Below, one piece after another: positions 34,873-47,123 of a DNA stretch of 64,000 bases. This DNA comes from Hydrangea macrophylla (Eukaryota > Streptophyta > Magnoliopsida > Cornales > Hydrangeaceae): assembly GCA_033977485.1 (NCBI GenBank), contig CM066984.1, forward strand, positions 26,123,001 to 26,187,000. Direction: 5' to 3'. The first letter of the stretch is position 1; the number at the start of each line of letters is the position of its first letter. The notes beneath the pieces were generated by a model. It searched no databases. It was not told the DNA's origin and was given only the letters and a program-made list of their open reading frames with translations. A program made the translations under genes and the position numbers.

Positions 34873-37800
34873 ATGTCTGGATCTGCATTTAGTCCACTTG
34901 CTACCATACTCACTCAAAACAAGTTAACTGGAAATAACTACACTGAATGGAAACGTAACCTTGACATCGTTTTAACTGCGGAGGATCACATATATGTCCT
35001 CACCACCCCAAGCCCTGAAGAACCCGCGACAAATGCTTCGGCAGCTGCCAGACGCGAGTTCGACAAATGGAAGAAGTCGAATGGAATGGCCCGTTGTTAC
35101 ATTCTGGCCTCAATGGCTGGTGTGTTACAACACCAATTCCAATCGAACGATTCTGCCAGTGACATTATCACATCCCTGAAAAAGATGTTTGGGGAGCATG
35201 GCAGGTCTGCCAGACAGGTAGCCATGCAGAAGATAATGAGTGCAAAGATGTCGGAAGGTACTCCAGTCAAAGAACATGTTTTAAAAATGATTGGTTATTT
35301 AAACGAACTGGAGACCTTGGGCCAACATCGATGCACAGACCCAAGTTGATATGATCCTAAACTCGCTGTCGCCATCATTCGCTCAATTCAAACTTAACTA
35401 TAATATGAATCAAATGGATTTTTCAATGAGCGAACTAATGAGTTCTTTACTGGCAGCAGAAGGGGTGATCAAACCTGGGGGCAGCGTTTTAAACGTTGAG
35501 AAAAGCGCTTCTTCTTCCCGATCTACACCGAAAGGTAAGAAAGGAAAGAAGAAGGCTGGCACTGGTGGTTCAAGTGTTGGACCGGTCCCTAAGATTACAA
35601 AATCTAAGGGAAAAGGTAAGGGAAAAGGGAAGGTGGGTGGCCAAGGCAAAGGAAAGTGTTTCCAATGCGGTGAGAAGGGCCACTGGAAGAGGAACTGTCC
35701 AGAATTCTTAGCTACAAGAGTTCAAGGTATGATTGAATCACATGTGATTGAAGTAAGTTTTATTACGGATACTTCAAACACTTGGTGCATTGATTCTGGT
35801 GCGACTAACCATATCTGTAATTCATTGCAGGGGTTCAGATCAACCAGGAAATGCAGTGATGGGGAGATCGTGCTTACTCTAGGTTCTAGAGCAACCGTAT
35901 CTGCGGTTGCTATAGGAGTCGTAGTTTTAGAATTTTCAGACAATAAAGTTTTGATTTTATCAGATGTACTTTACGTCCCTTTAATGAGACGTAATTTAAT
36001 TTCAGTTTCTAATTTAACGAATAATGGTTATTCCTTTCATTTTGGAACTGAAGTTGTCATTAAAAGAAACAGTTCTTTTATATGTTCTGGTGTTAAATCA
36101 AATGGTTTGTATGTGATTACTCCCAATATTTCAAAAGATTCTTGTTTGGAACTTAATAACTCAGTGGTAACTTTACCATCTAAAAGAAAGGAACCTTCCA
36201 CTAATCCAACAAGGCTTTGGCATATGAGGCTTGGCCATATCAATCTGAATAGGATTGGCAGACTAGTCAAAGAAGGGGTCTTAGGCGATTTGGTTCTCGA
36301 ACCAATGGAAGTCTGCGAGTCTTGTTTGGAGGGTAAGATGACCAAAAGGCCCTTTCCTGCAAAGGGCAATAGGACCAATGTATTGTTGGAATTAGTTCAT
36401 ACTGATGTGTGTGGACCAATAAATATTAGAGCAAGGGGTGGTTATGAGTATTTCATAACATTTACCGATGACCACTCTAGGTATGGATATGTGTACCTAA
36501 TGCAGCACAAGTCTGAAGCCTTTGAAAAGTTCAAAGAGTTTAGGGCTGAAGTGGAGAAGCAATCGGGCACACATATCAAGGCCATTCGATCTGATCAAGG
36601 TGGCGAGTACCTCTCTAATGAGTTTATTGATCACCTCGTACAGAATGGGATTCTGTCACAGTTGACTGCACCTGGTACGCCTCAGCAGAACGGTGTAGCG
36701 GAGAGAAGGAATCGGACTCTTTTAGACATGACTAGGTCGATGATGAGTTATTCAGAGTTGCCATTATTCCTTTGGGGTTATGCTTTGGAAACCGCTGCAT
36801 ACATACTAAATCTAGTACCAAGCAAATCTGTTCCCAGGACACCACGAGAGATGTGGATTGGGCGCAAGCCTTCTTTGCAACATCTCCGGATATGGGGGTG
36901 TCCGGCACATGTGCTTAAAGGAAAGATGAGCAAGTTGGATTCTAGATCGGAAGTATGTTACTTTGTAGGGTATCCAAAGGGTACTTATGGATGGTATTTT
37001 TATGATCCAAGAGAACAGAAAGTGTTTGTTAGTACAAATGTTATTTTCTTGGAGGATGATTATATCATGAACCATAAACCTAAGGGAAGGATAAATCTTA
37101 GAGAGATAGAAGGAGAGCCCTCAGTCCAACCCGTAGTTGATAACGATGAAAATCAAGAAAATACCACTTCTTCACCCATTTCCGCACCGGTACCTCGTCG
37201 TAGTGGGAGGATTATCAGCCAGCCTGATAGATACATGTTCTTAGGAGAAGTTTTTGAAGCTGTCTCCATAGAATCTGAATCTGATCCTACCACTGATGAA
37301 GAGGCAATGGCTGATGTTGATTCAGCTCATTGGATTAAAGCTATGAAGGCTGAATTGGAATCTATGGATTCCAATCAGGTCTGGGATCTTGTAGAACTTC
37401 CAGCCAATATTAAACCCATTGGCTGCAAGTGGGCCTATAAGAGGAAAAGAGGATCTGATGGAAAGGTTGAGACCTTTAAGGCAAGGCTTGTGGCGAAAGG
37501 CTATACTCAGAGGGAGGGCATTGACTATGAGGAAACCTTCTCGCCGATAGCCATGCTCAAGTCCATCAGAATACTCTTATCCATTGCTGCATGCCTAGAT
37601 TATGAAATCTGGCAGATGGACGTCAAGACTGCATTCTTGAATGGCAATCTTGAGGAGGACATCTATATGCAACAACCAGAAGGGTTCATAGCTGGTCGGA
37701 AAGGTAACTTGGTATGCAAGTTGCAAAAGTCCATTTATGGGCTTAAGCAGGCATCCAGAAGTTGGAACATCCGATTTGACCAAGCGGTCAAGTCGTTTGG

Positions 37801-38860
37801 TTTCATACAGAATCTGGATGAGCCTTGTGTATACAAGAAATGTGAAGGGAAAGTAGTGGCTTTTCTTGTGCTTTACGTTGACGACATTCTACTCATTGGG
37901 AATGATGTAGCGGCGCTGTCAACGGTCAAGGTTTGGCTAGCTATTACTTTCGATATGAAGGATCTAGGAGAGGCGAGCTATATTCTTGGGATAAAGCTCT
38001 TTCGGGATCGCAAGCGAAAGATAATGGGATTATCTCAAGCTGGTTATATCGAGAAAGTGCTAACTAGGTTTTCAATGGATAATTCGAAGAAAGGTTTGTT
38101 ACCTTTCAGGCATGGTTTAGCGTTTTCCAAGGACCAGTGTCCAAAGACACAAGAGGAGAGGAATCGCATGGCAGGAATTCCCTATGCCTCGGTAGTGGGA
38201 AGTCTCATGTATGCGATGTTATGCACTAGACCAGATATCTGCTTTGCCGTTGGCATGGTTAGCAGGTATCAATCGAATCCTGGTCCAGAGCACTGGACAG
38301 CCGTTAAGCATATTCTTAAGTACTTGAGAAGAACTAAAGATTACATGCTTATGTACGGCGGTAGTGAGTTAATTCCAGTAGGATACACTGACTCGGACTT
38401 TATGTCAGATAAAGATTCGAGAAAGTCGACATCCGGACATCTCTTTACCTTGGGAGGTGGTGCTGTTAGTTGGAGGAGCATTAAGCAGAAATGCATTGCA
38501 GACTCAACTACAGAAGCTGAGTATGTGGCTGCTTGTGAAGCCGCAAAGGAAGCTGTTTGGCTCAAGAAGTTCCTTATGGAACTCGAGGTGGTACCAGCGT
38601 CGTTGTCACCTATTACGCTATACTGCGATAATAGTGGGGCAGTGGCTCAGTCCATGGAGCCAAGGAACCACGGGAAGGGAAAGCATGTAGAGCGGAAATA
38701 TCACCTAATCCGAGATATAGTTCAACGTGGAGATGTGACTGTCACCAAGATTGCCACCGCTGACAATCTTGCTGATCCGTTTACAAAGGCCTTACCACAG
38801 AAGGTCTTTGATCGTCATCTAGATAGTCTAGGTCTTAGATGTAGTTCGGAATGGTTGTGA
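34873..38860 (+). pseudogene. Copia gag-pol polyprotein of C2 (gag frameshift)
   Basis: Same polyprotein as C1 and C3. A 2-bp deletion at about 35321 in gag breaks it into 34873-35349 (158 codons) and 35351-38860 (1169 codons). The downstream frame is intact from the gag C-terminus through zinc knuckle ([14 protein letters not shown]), protease (DSGATNH), integrase, RT ([11 protein letters not shown]) and RNase H to the stop. The integrase second-aspartate motif reads SDQGGEY here instead of SDRGGEY. The lesion differs from that of C1, so each copy was disabled independently. Confidence 0.95.
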
Positions 38861-38875
38861 GTGCAAGTGGGAGTT

Positions 38876-40371
38876 TGTTGGGTTTGTGCCCTCAAACCAT
38901 TACTTTATGTATGAGACATTAGCATTATAATATATGGATATCAGCTTTACATTTCATTGTGTATGTTTCTTTCATGAGATGATTGTTTTGTCCTTAAGTA
39001 TCATAGTAAGCAATTCGTGTGTGTATGAGATACACACAAGTGAGATACGAATTACTATTCTTTGATACTTAGAATATGTCACAGTGGATGATGAGACTGG
39101 ATACCTCATCAGGTCTACACTGTAGCATAATTAACTACCATTGGATGGAGTGATTAATCTCAATCACTAGAGTGTAGCTCTTAGTTGATATGCTAGTGCT
39201 TATAGTGCATTGACGGACCTGAGCTTTCCTATTGACGCTTAAGGCTGTCAACAGTCAATAGGAACTCATAACTTGTATAAGGTACGTGTTCTCAATCTTG
39301 AGATGATTATGAACACAGACTATGGATATGGCTGCTTTGACTTACCAATCAGTGAGGTCTATAGAAGATCAACACCTGGGTATCTTGGGTATGTCATGTC
39401 CATAGGGTTGTGAACATATATTGTCAAGATAGAATCTACCCTCTGATTCAGAGTAAGCATTCCCTTGAGAATGTCACCAAGTTGATTACTGAGTACTGCA
39501 GTCTTGTTGATAAGAGTTATCAACATGTTTGGTAATCATGAGTAGTGAATGGGACTCAAGGAATACAAGAAGTAATCATGATTCAGGTTGACAATAACAG
39601 TTATCCAACTACCTGAATATGATTACGAATGCTGACGGTAGAGGGACATTAGTACACCATACAAGTCTAGTTATCGCTTCGGATATGTTCTTTTGCGTTG
39701 GAGTTCAATTATCGTTTTATAGTGGAATAAACGTTAACTGACCAGTTTGTTAGTTTGCTGATCAAAGAGTTTGGTCATGGTAATTAACAAACTGGTCTGA
39801 GCCAACAATAAAGAGCCTAGGAGGTCCCACTCTTAGCTCCGCTAGGATGCTTGTAAAGACACTTGAGGAAGCTGTTAAGACAAGTTCGATCGATTGAAGT
39901 ATGTTCGATCGATTGAAGTCAGCAGGTTCGATCGATCGAGAATGGTTCGATCGATCGAAGGTTCCATCGATCGAAGTCACTTCGATCGATCGAAGTCTAG
40001 GTCGGTTCTGGAAATCTATAAATAGGGCAGCTGCGTTCTGGAAGTAAGTGATCGTCGTTTTTATACGCAGAAGCTGCAGAAACTATCATAGTCTTCCCAA
40101 AACCTTCCTATCCTCTCTATTAGGGTTCCCACCAACCCTAGTCTTTCCGGCAGGCATCCGCAGGAGTCATAAGGGTGAAGATCATCTAGTGGAGGCTGCT
40201 GGAAGTTAAAGTTTCAGAATTGGGTTCAAGACACTAAGGTATAATTCTTGCACCCCCATGTACGCATCTATGGAATTGACGAGTAGTAGATCCTGGAATA
40301 CCAAAAGTTTTATAACTTAACCTATTTCCGCTGCGCGTTTAAACTCTAACTTTAAACCACTTTTTTCTTCA
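38876..40371 (+). repeat. 3' LTR of copia C2
   Basis: 1496 bp, TGTTGGG to TTCTTCA, near-identical to 31679-33173. The U3 palindrome cluster is at about 39893-39995 and TATAAATA at 40017-40024. Confidence 0.95.
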
Positions 40372-42101
40372 GTTACTACAAGTTATTAACGATAAAAATT
40401 GAAGTTCATTGAGGGTATCTTCTCTTTAATCAAATCGATTATCCAATTACTAATGTTTTACTAAATTAAAACCGGCAACAAATTATGATAGAAGAATAAC
40501 TCAACAGTAGTTCACTTCTGTAGAGTCACCATTGCTTCATCCACTACTTTTCAGAACATATGCACAATCCACTGCATGTCATGGACACCACATTAGTCCA
40601 TCCCTTGCTTTTAATAACATATGTCCAGTTCACTGCGCTACAGAGATATATTGCTTTAAGCAACAGTACATCATTCTAATGCTATGACTTAGCGACGTCT
40701 ACTAGTTATCACGGTCCATCGTAAGTTATAGACACCATCATCTATCTACCGCTTTTAAGAACATAAGATTCAATCATCTGGCTATCTTAGGGTTACTGGT
40801 CCGGTTCACCACAAGTCATAGACACCTTCGTCTGTCTATCGCTTTTAAGAACATATGATTGACCAAGGTCCACCCACGCAAGATTCCCAAGTCTTAATAT
40901 ACCTACTTAAGTTCAACTTTAACATCGATACATGACAACCCCATGTGGCCTGGCTACATTGAATGAAATGAGCGATAACTCCAAAAGATTCATAACAATA
41001 CCCTATCTAACATCACAACCATTATTCATTAATCTTATCGTCACTACAATCCTACGTCGCATTATCTCATTATCACGTCTATATTATAATAGTATAGCAT
41101 GATTACTAAATAATTAAATAAACAACTAAATAGTTATAATATAAACTAAACAAGAATATCAATATTCTGAAACAGCCATTCAATTAGGACAGAGGTCCAA
41201 TCGATTGGTATAAAAATAGTAACAATCGATTGGGAAAAAGTTCAATCGATTGATCACAATCCATACCAATTGATTGCTAACTTTGGCAATCGATTGGGCA
41301 TCTACAATGACAATCAATGGTATAAAATGGCAATTAATTGAGTTATGAAAGATGACAATCAATTAGGAAAAGTCCCAATTGATTGGGACTTCATCTTCTT
41401 CACAGTGAAGACAGTCTAGTAATATAAAAAATATTATTTAAACATATTTTCTTCATCTAAACAAGCTCTATCGTCAATATAATGCTACCAAGTGAGTTTA
41501 AAACTCACCTTAGAAGTCTAGGGGGTGTTTAGATGTGTGTATTGAAGCTTGGAGCTTCAATGGTGGCTCTTCCTTCTATCTCTCCTTCCTCTGACTATCT
41601 CTCTCTTCTCTCTTCTTTCTTCTTTCTCGCTCTGGTCTCATTCTCTTTCTCTTCTTCTCCGTCCATCTATGTGTGTGAGTAATGGATGTATATGTATATG
41701 CATATATATGAGTGTATGTATATAAATACAGATAAAAAACATTCCCCCTCTCTTCCTCTAATTTTTGTAACCAAAAATTAGATAGAAATGGTCATATATA
41801 TATAGAAGAGTAAGTGTTCATCTGGCCAATCCCCAACTAAAGCAAAGGAATCAAAATAGCTTCTGTCAATAGATTGTTAAGGGTGACAATCAATTGGGGT
41901 TAGGTATTAAATGACCCAATCGATTGGTATAGGATGCCAATCGATTGGTATCCAAGATAAGGCAATCGATTGGAAAACTAGTCCAATCGATTGGGATATT
42001 GATTATACCAAATGTAAAGCTAAACTCATACAAGTATTTAAAAGAAGAATACATGCAAGGTCTTATTCATATAATAAATTATAGAAATACAAAGTATTAC
42101 A
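40372..42101 (-). repeat. Tekay-type 5' LTR (copy D), remainder
   Basis: It aligns with 45500-47123 of the copy B LTR and ends TATTACA at 42101. With 26556-27010 it makes an LTR of roughly 2.2 kb, like copy B (2148 bp). Two clusters of CAATCGATTGG-type palindromes flank the presumed TATA region, at 41188-41385 and 41870-41995. Confidence 0.82.
41795..41995 (-). promoter_or_regulatory. Presumed U3 of the copy D LTR with CCAATCGATTGG cluster
   Basis: A TATATATATA run at 41795-41804 is a candidate TATA region. Upstream in element orientation, 41870-41995 holds about six CAATCGATTG motifs, including the perfect 12-mer CCAATCGATTGG. Copy B has the same layout. Confidence 0.5.
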
Positions 42102-43440
42102 CCACATGTATACTTGTAGGAATCACCTGAGATCAGAGATTCAACGTTTAATCGGTCCCCTAGTACATCCCTCAAAGTTATAGGATGTTTGCACGAGGTA
42201 TGAATTCTAGACTTATGGCTTATAAGGGATTTTCATGTTTTAGATATCTGACATGATATTTTGGATCTGGGCAAAATTTGTGTATTAATTTGGCCCATTA
42301 ATTATGCACGTGAAAATGCATGAATATCTCGTATATATGATTATATGAGCATGTTATGTGTCGATGTGGGTCAAAGGGGGGTTTAGTGCAATTCCATCTG
42401 GGGGTAAGCTCCTTGATGCTTGAGGATTATGGTATCGATAGTTGTTGTGCTTCATTTGGAAGAAGGCCTAGCTAGGGCATAGTGCATGGTTTGGGGAGAA
42501 GGCCCAGCCCTGGATGCATGATAAGAGGAAGGCCTTTTATGACATCAATTTCATTTACCAGATAGAAATGTGCCACTCTCCCTAGGGACTAATTTAACAT
42601 GTTTTGATATCTTAAAACATGAATTGTCATATAAGCATTTTTTTAGAATTGTGCACTCAACATATAGCTAAGTAATGGTGATTTGCTCCATTATAGTATG
42701 AAGAAAGGAAAGAAGAATGCGAAGAGTGAGGCCGTTGGGATCACCCGAAACAAATCTCCTCCATTGATATGTGGTAGTATTTTTTTCAATGTAGAAATAT
42801 GTATTTTGGAAGTTAGAACTATATTTTGGTAATTGAAAAGATTGGGGACGATTCCTTAATGATGTAAATTGTTGTAAAACTTCTTTTAGTTAAGTTTCAA
42901 TGAATCCAAACTCATGGATTTCTTGGCAAAATTCTGCTATCAAAGGGAATTCTGCCAAGGGGTCATTCGACCGGTCGAAGGGGTACATTCGACTGGTCGA
43001 AATGACCCTTGTATCGTTGCTTTTTATACCCCTTCCAGAAATTATTTAAATGTTTTGATTGGTTCTTAGGGTACCTTTAGGGTCCCTTTCAACATAAATT
43101 CATTTGTTTCGAATTATAATTATGGTATCAAATTTATACGAATTTTACAACTCGGAGGATGTTGTTTTCAAAGGATTTGGATACTCAATATTGTTTTTAA
43201 GTTTCTTTTCCACTGCTATGACTTTTAAATGAATTGGATGAACCTTGGTGGCATGCCATGTGTCCTATTTTTGTCCATAGCTGGATGGGTCATAAAAAGT
43301 TTCTTTCGTAGGAATGTTGCTGAGGAAGCACATAAACCACATTGAAGACCTAGCTAGAGCGATGAAGGTAGGTGCATGGCAGGTGGATATATGGGTCTCA
43401 TTAATTTGAAAGGGCTGACAAGCTTACTTTGAAGGATTTT
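42102..43440. other. Unassigned intergenic or old repeat sequence
   Basis: No coding frame or repeat family is recognised. A feature at 42961-43008 is a strong inverted repeat containing TTCGACCGGTCGAA (42966-42979) and TTCGACTGGTCGAA (42988-43001) flanked by GGTCATT..AATGACC arms. Confidence 0.5.
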
Positions 43441-43660
43441 TAGCTTTGCGATGCCATCTAATGCTGAGCAAGTAGGCAATTATATAAAGGATTGTGTGCT
43501 TGAAAATTTTATCAGACTTCTACTTCAACCAATTGGCATAGATGAGGTTAAAAAGGTTCTCTTTCAGGTGCATCCAACTAAAGCCCTTGCCCAAATGGAA
43601 TGTTTGCGTTGGGAATCATGTATCCATGTTTCATTGACAGCGCGACACAAATAGGCGTGT
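43441..43660 (+). pseudogene. LINE (non-LTR) reverse transcriptase fragment
   Basis: The frame 43451-43654 includes IGIDEVKKVLFQVHPTKA, which resembles the motif before the RT domain in plant L1-like LINE ORF2 (usual form: E(V/I)K.A.F.M.P.KAPGPDG). The diagnostic PGPDG is degraded to LAQME. Only about 60 residues survive before an Ale-like copia LTR begins at 43664. This assignment rests on one motif. Confidence 0.55.
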
Positions 43661-43663
43661 GCT

Positions 43664-43946
43664 TGTAGAGATTTATTATTTTGGACATATAGAATCAAAA
43701 TCGTAGGAATCATTTAGTTGTATATGTTGAACGACTAGATTTATAGCTATGATTTACATAAATTGAGCTGTGGTTTATACAGATTGACTATACATTAATT
43801 ATGTACATATTGTGATTGACTGCATTGTTAATTAGCAAAATTATAAGCTTGATTTTAGGTCTTAATTTCTTTGTATAGACTCTTGTAAATACTATATATA
43901 AAGGCCCCCTAAGAGAGAAGAATATAGAAGAAATAATTTTCTTACA
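43664..43946 (+). repeat. Ale/Retrofit-like copia LTR (candidate)
   Basis: A 283-bp stretch from TGTAGAGATT to TTCTTACA contains a TATATATAAAGG promoter-like box at about 43892-43903. It is followed at once by TAGTATCAG, a degraded initiator-Met-type primer site. Only one copy is in view, so borders are inferred. Confidence 0.6.
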
Positions 43947-44199
43947 TAGTATCAGCCTAATACCGATCTCCACCTCCTTCTTTTTCTCAAGCAAAGCTTT
44001 CTTCAATGTTCTCTTCCTCTCCAGTAAAGCGCTGCAACACCTCCATCACTTCTCTCTGCCTGACATTTCCAGATCAGCCCCAAACTTTTTGTAATTTCCA
44101 GATTGGCCCCAACTTTTTGATATTTCCAGATCAGCCCTTGTTAAATTTACAAATCAGCCCCATATGATTTCTAAACTTGCAATTAGCCCTTCTACAATG

Positions 44200-44975
44200 C
44201 CATATCTACTACCACCACCCATGCTGCCTCACTCAATATCCCTACCATCACCCACCTTATCATAGTCAAACTTTTCGATGATAATTTTCTCTTATGGTAT
44301 CATCAAATTAATGCATTTCTCAATGGCCAAAACTAAATCCGGTTTGTCAATGGCTCCCACCCATGCCCCACCATTGACCCAGACCACTCTGCCTGGCTAC
44401 GTGTCGGTAAAACTCTTATTAGCATCATCTCTGCTACTCTTTCAGAGATATTGCTGACTACTGTTATTGGTTGTGATTCCTCAGCAACCATTTGGACTCT
44501 CATTCAAAATCACTTTTCTCAAAAGTCAATTGCCAATTCTTCTCTTTATCGGAAAAGACTCACTAGTCTGGCCCATGGTGCTAGGCCAATTACAGACTAC
44601 CTTAATGAAGCCAAATCCATTATTGATGCTCTTGCTGCCATTGGAGAACCTATCTCCAGCAAAGATCTAGACAATGTTGTTCTTTATGGTCTTGGCCCTG
44701 ACTATGACATGCTTGTCACAGCTATTGAGAGCTTTGACTCTCTGCCAGAGTTCTCCACCCTTCGATCAAGGCTCCTAAACTATGAAGCCCATCACCAGCC
44801 CTCTCCTTCTCCTCAACCATCTTCTCTCCTTGCCTCTCAACATACACCAACCTAGAGTTCTGCTCCTCAGAACAATTACCGTCACAAAGGACGGAAGAAC
44901 AATGGACGTCAGTATAGCAATAGTCGGAACTCCAATCTCGGTATCCTTGGCTCTGGGCCTTCCCAACCCACCATG
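44200..44975 (+). pseudogene. Ale/Retrofit-like copia gag, truncated
   Basis: One frame spans about 44200-44975 with two stops (TAA at about 44331 and TAG at 44853-44855). It reads LFDDNFLLWYHQINAFLNG, then ISATLSEILLTTVIGCDSSA, IWTLIQNHFSQKSIA and LRSRLLNYEA, typical of the gag (UBN2-type) domain of short-LTR copia elements. A serine/proline-rich tail and an Asn-rich stretch follow. The frame is cut at 44976, before any zinc knuckle, by the LTR of Tekay copy B. The rest of this element is not seen to the right, where the flank of copy B is lost. Confidence 0.8.
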
Positions 44976-46773
44976 TGTCACGCTCTGGAATGGCAAGAAT
45001 GGAAAAAAAATAAATTTCCTTTTTTGGGTCCAAATGCGGCGACTGGTGAAGTCACATGATTATGCACACTATGCAGTACTAAGCAACAGAAAAGAATAAG
45101 GACCACACAAATATAATCTAGGCTCTGGTTAAAACATAACTAAGAGTTAAAAGAAAGTTACTAGCTATTGCAATCAGAGTCTCGAACCAAATATAATAAA
45201 TTACAATGTCAAGAAAACATATGCCTGATTAAGGGTCAGAAAATAGTAAGGATAGTTAAACTACTATCTAGCCTAATCTTCAATTGTCGTAGAGGTAGTC
45301 CTTGGTGTGGTAGTCCTCTTCTGTCTGACCTCTGTCAGGATAATCCTCTATAGGGACATCATCATCGTATAGTAGTCCCCGCCTGTAGGTCCTTCACCTG
45401 TATAGTCATAACCAGGATGCACTGTAACGAGCAAATGTCCAGCGGCATAAACACCGCCAGCTTAATGAAAGCTGAGTGAATTAGTTTATAAATGATAACC
45501 ATTAAATTTCAGTGAGGGTAACTCCTTTAATCAAACCGATTATCCGATTACTAACGTCGTACTAAATTAAGACCGATCACACATTCTGATAGGAGAACAT
45601 ACTAGACAGTAGTTCACTTCTATACCATTGCTTCGTCCACCACTTTTAAGAATATATGCGTAGTCCACCGTATGTCATGGGCACCACATTAGTCCATCCC
45701 TAGGTTTTCAGAACATATGCCCAGTTCACCGCACTATAGGGATATAATGCTTTAAGTAATAGTACATCATTCTATGCCACGACTTAGAGACATCTACTAG
45801 TGATAACATTCCACCGCATATCATAGACACCTTCGTCTATAACATATGATTAGATCATATGGCGATCTTAGGGCTACTGGTCTGGTTCATCGCATATCAT
45901 AGACACCTTAATCTGTCTACCGCTTTTAAGAACATATGATCGACCAAGGCCCACCCACGCAAGAATCCTGAGTCTTAACAAACCTACTTAAGTTCAACTC
46001 TAACATCAATACAAGATAATCCCATGTGGTCTGACTACCTTAAATGAAATGAACAATAACTCCAAACGATTCACAACTATTACGTTATCTAACGTCACAA
46101 CCACTATTCATAAATTGATATCATCACTACGATCCTACACTGCATTACCTCATTGTAATGTCTATATTACAACAATATAGCATGCTGGGAGTTTAGAATA
46201 GTAAATAAATAACTGAACATTTATGAGATAAACTAAACAAGGAAAATAGTACTCTACAACTGCCAATCAATTGGGACAGAGGACCAATCAATTGGTATAA
46301 AAATAGTAACAATCGATTGGGAAAAAGTCCAATCGATTGGATCACAATCCATGCCAATCGATTGTATAAAATGGCAATCGATTAGGTTCCTAAAGATGGC
46401 AATCAATTGGGAAAGGTCCTAATCGATTGGGACTTCATCTTTTTCATAGTGAAGATAGTCTAGTATATATAAAATGGGAAAATATGTTTTCAGCATCATA
46501 GCTCCATTTAAATAGGTTCTAACATCAATATATTGATACTTGGTGAGTTTAGAACTCACCTTAAGTATTAAGGGTGTGTTTGGATGTATGTATTGAATCT
46601 TGGAGCTTTAATGGAGGTCCCCTCTTCTCTCTTTCTTCTTCTCTTTCTTTCCTTCTTCTTTCTTTTGGTCTTCTTCCTCTTGTCTTAGTCCATCTGTGTA
46701 TATATGTGAGTATGTATGGGTATATACATGTGTATATATATAAGTGTTTAGATATATAAATCCTACACACAAG

Positions 46774-46799
46774 ACACACACACACACACACACACACAC
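46774..46799. repeat. CA dinucleotide microsatellite
   Basis: About 13 CA units. The copy D LTR has no similar tract at this point. Confidence 0.95.
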
Positions 46800-46844
46800 T
46801 GTCTCTCTATTTTCTAAAATAGAAAAATGCCCAAAATCGGCTGG

Positions 46845-47020
46845 TATATATAGAGGAAGAAGTGTTCAAGTGGGCAAACCTCAGCCAGAGCAAAAGAATC
46901 TGTCCAGCTACTTCCAATTGATTGGTGTTAGGTATTAAATGCTCTAATCAATTGATATAGGTGGCAATCGATTGGTATCCAAGATAAGGCAATCGATTGG
47001 GAAACTTTCCAATCGATTGG
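46845..47020 (-). promoter_or_regulatory. Presumed U3 of the copy B LTR with palindrome cluster
   Basis: TATATATA at 46845-46852 is a candidate TATA box. Upstream at 46914-47020 are five CAATCGATTG or CAATTGATTG motifs. The order and spacing repeat those in copy D. Confidence 0.5.
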
Positions 47021-47123
47021 GATACAGTTTGTACCAAAGGTAAAGCTAAACTCATACAAGTATTAAAAGAAGAATAGAAGGTCTTATTCTTATAATTACA
47101 TTACAAAAATATAGGGTATTACA

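Larger units (their letters stand above)
31679..40371 (+). mobile_element. Copia element C2 (full length, gag frameshift)
   Basis: Complete architecture: LTR 31679-33173, primer site, 1.7-kb leader, gag-pol, polypurine tract and LTR 38876-40371. It shares its left LTR with C1, so it has no TSD of its own on the left. The pair could have arisen by unequal recombination between two copies or by insertion of concatenated cDNA. The right flank, GTTAC, continues the host Tekay LTR. Confidence 0.92.
44976..47123 (-). repeat. 3' LTR of Tekay copy B (2148 bp)
   Basis: TGTCACGCTC to TATTACA, followed on the plus strand by CCATCCACCACTT (minus-strand purine-rich AAGTGGTGGATGG), the expected polypurine tract. 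Palindrome clusters of CAATCGATTGG type lie at 46262-46430 and 46914-47020. A (CA)n tract is at 46774-46799. Confidence 0.87.

Noticed and set aside
36037..36378. Antisense frames of 113 codons inside integrase (also in C1 and C3)
   Set aside because: They repeat wherever gag-pol repeats and are shadows of a strongly constrained coding strand.
44004..44180. Upstream coding start for the Ale-like gag at ATG 44004
   Set aside because: That frame meets a stop before the conserved gag segment and encodes a repeated CCAGATCAGCCCC-type sequence, so I place the recognisable gag only from about 44200.
46561..46799. Frames rich in Cys/Val and Lys/Arg/Glu near 46560-46800
   Set aside because: Produced by the CA microsatellite and a pyrimidine-rich LTR tract.
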